DNA of 6,993 bases from an uncultured Flavobacteriia bacterium (GTDB lineage Bacteria > Bacteroidota > Bacteroidia > Flavobacteriales_D > Crocinitomicaceae). The notes beneath the pieces are model-generated. The model saw only the letters and a list, made by a program, of their open reading frames with translations, had not been told where the DNA came from and searched no databases. This document shows, piece by piece, positions 6,033-6,993 of this stretch. Numbering within the stretch: position 1 is the stretch's first letter; the number at the start of each line of letters is the position of its first letter. The DNA lies in contig CAISOQ010000419.1 in assembly GCA_903887095.1 (NCBI GenBank), positions 1 to 6,993 of the forward strand, written 5' to 3'. The translations under genes and the position numbers were made by a program.

Positions 6033-6993
6033 CTAGTTTCCGGGTAATTCCATTTGACGTAATCAGTAAGTAAATTCCTGACAAACAGTTGGAAAGATCA
6101 ATCTGTGTTTTTTTAGAATCAATCGAATAAGTGGCAACAATTTTTCCTGTTAAATCGTAAATCGAGACGAAGCCTGAAGGATTTTTATTCATGTATTCAA
6201 TCGTGTATAAACCTTCTGAGGGATTTGGGTAAATACTGAATTCCGCAGGTAATTGGAATTCTTGAAGACTTGCCTGGCTGTTTGGATTCGCTTCGAAATG
6301 ATAAAGTCCGCCTAAATCTTGACCCACAAATAAATCAAGGCGACCATCATTGTCTATGTCCTCCACATAGAAGGAACTATAGGCACCTGCATCAATTCCA
6401 AGGTAATCATCGGAAACAAGTGTAAAACTCTGGCCTTCCTCCAAGTGGTTGTCAATGTCTTTGAAATAATGCAATTTTCCATCGGCACATCCAAGGAACA
6501 AATAGGTGGTATCTTGGTAGCGAAAGAAATGAGGTGCGGCATAACCATCACTTGAAGTTGTTGCAAGATCGATGTTTCCGAGCGTGTCGTTTGCCAAATG
6601 AAATGATGGATTAGAAGTTGAACCGCTATTCTCATAATACATCAACTCTCCCGTTTTTTTGCCTACAATCAAGTCGAGTAAACCATCCTTGTTTAAATCA
6701 AAGAGTTGTGGATTAGATGCTTGACCTGAACTGATCACATTTCCGGCATCGTCGGTGTAATTTTGAATAGGACTCGCAAATGAAACAGCTGGAGCAGTGC
6801 TTGTATTTTTAAAATAAGTCAACGTTCCATTGTCTCTTCCTAGGATCATTTCGTCTTTACCATCTCCGTCGAGGTCACCAAATGTAGGTGCCATTTTTAA
6901 TCCAAGTGAGGAAGTACTTAAATCCAAGAAATTATAGTCAATGAAGGTGTAAACGGGATTCGTTGATGAACCTGTATTCTTGTAATAGGCAAT
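6022..6993 (-). CDS. FG-GAP/VCBS-repeat protein with T9SS C-terminal sorting domain, N-terminus missing
   Basis: The frame is open to the right edge, so the TTG at 6927 is internal and the gene is 5'-truncated; 323 residues are visible. Four or more blade-like repeats of about 55-65 residues can be read, each pairing a (D/N)xDxDG-type calcium loop with a strand such as MILGRDNGTLTYFKN. Loops are DLDGDG (6859-6876), DLNKDG (6682-6699) and DIDNDG (6343-6360); the repeat at ~6460-6540 lacks the loop. An earlier repeat is entering at the edge (YYKNTGSSTNPVY). This pattern fits a beta-propeller of FG-GAP/VCBS type. The last ~75 residues are a type A sorting domain of the Por system: FSIYPNPSEG (YPNPSEG at 6211-6231), GFVSIYDLTGKIV, LSGIYLLI and a final KLVKQ. 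It is therefore predicted to be exported by Sec, then carried across the outer membrane by T9SS and released or anchored at the cell surface. The specific function and any N-terminal domain are unknown. Confidence 0.88.
   Translation of the reverse strand: MAYYKNTGSSTNPVYTFIDYNFLDLSTSSLGLKMAPTFGDLDGDGKDEMILGRDNGTLTYFKNTSTAPAVSFASPIQNYTDDAGNVISSGQASNPQLFDLNKDGLLDLIVGKKTGELMYYENSGSTSNPSFHLANDTLGNIDLATTSSDGYAAPHFFRYQDTTYLFLGCADGKLHYFKDIDNHLEEGQSFTLVSDDYLGIDAGAYSSFYVEDIDNDGRLDLFVGQDLGGLYHFEANPNSQASLQEFQLPAEFSIYPNPSEGLYTIEYMNKNPSGFVSIYDLTGKIVATYSIDSKKTQIDLSNCLSGIYLLITSNGITRKLVKQ

Noticed and set aside
6925..6927. TTG as the start codon of the repeat-protein gene
   Set aside because: The frame continues to the right edge and encodes another repeat segment (YYKNTGSSTNPVY), so this codon is an internal Leu.
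1..6993. Mobile element, prophage, defence island or CRISPR array
   Set aside because: No transposase, integrase, phage or nuclease genes, no direct repeat array and no terminal inverted repeats were seen; coding style looks uniform across the window.

Overview
The window looks like chromosomal DNA from a member of the Bacteroidota, probably in or near the Flavobacteriales. Three things point there. The minus-strand gene at the right end finishes in a type IX secretion (Por) C-terminal sorting domain. The minus-strand glycosyltransferase has a typical Bacteroidota signal peptide ending in SSA|Q. The intergenic gaps contain TAnnTTTG-type -7 boxes and no convincing Shine-Dalgarno sequences. The DNA is AT-rich and coding is very dense. 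I see no RNA genes, insertion sequences, CRISPR array, phage genes or obvious signs of recent transfer.

Layout, left to right: (1) a 5'-truncated plus-strand gene for a DUF5060/cellulase-like TIM-barrel glycoside hydrolase (3-2171); (2) a minus-strand, membrane-bound, cellulose-synthase-like GT2 glycosyltransferase (4106-2178) with an unusual exported N-terminal carboxypeptidase-regulatory-like domain; (3) minus-strand accA (5153-4200), the carboxyltransferase alpha subunit of acetyl-CoA carboxylase; (4) plus-strand ispE (5214-6032), of the MEP isoprenoid pathway; (5) a minus-strand FG-GAP/VCBS-repeat protein with a T9SS sorting domain (6993-6022), whose N-terminus lies beyond the window.

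The only real non-coding stretches are 93 bases between accA and the glycosyltransferase gene and 60 bases between the divergent accA and ispE genes. Both hold promoter-like elements. The two convergent junctions are extremely tight (a 6-base gap and an 11-base overlap), leaving no room for a dedicated terminator. No stretch longer than 100 bases is without a gene.

accA and ispE are housekeeping genes for fatty acid and isoprenoid precursor synthesis. The glycosyltransferase and the glycoside hydrolase both concern polysaccharide but are convergent, so they cannot share an operon and a functional link is only a guess. I found no clearly new multi-gene system. The most noteworthy items are the domain architecture of the glycosyltransferase, a perfect palindrome over its expected -33 region, and an apparently leaderless ispE promoter.
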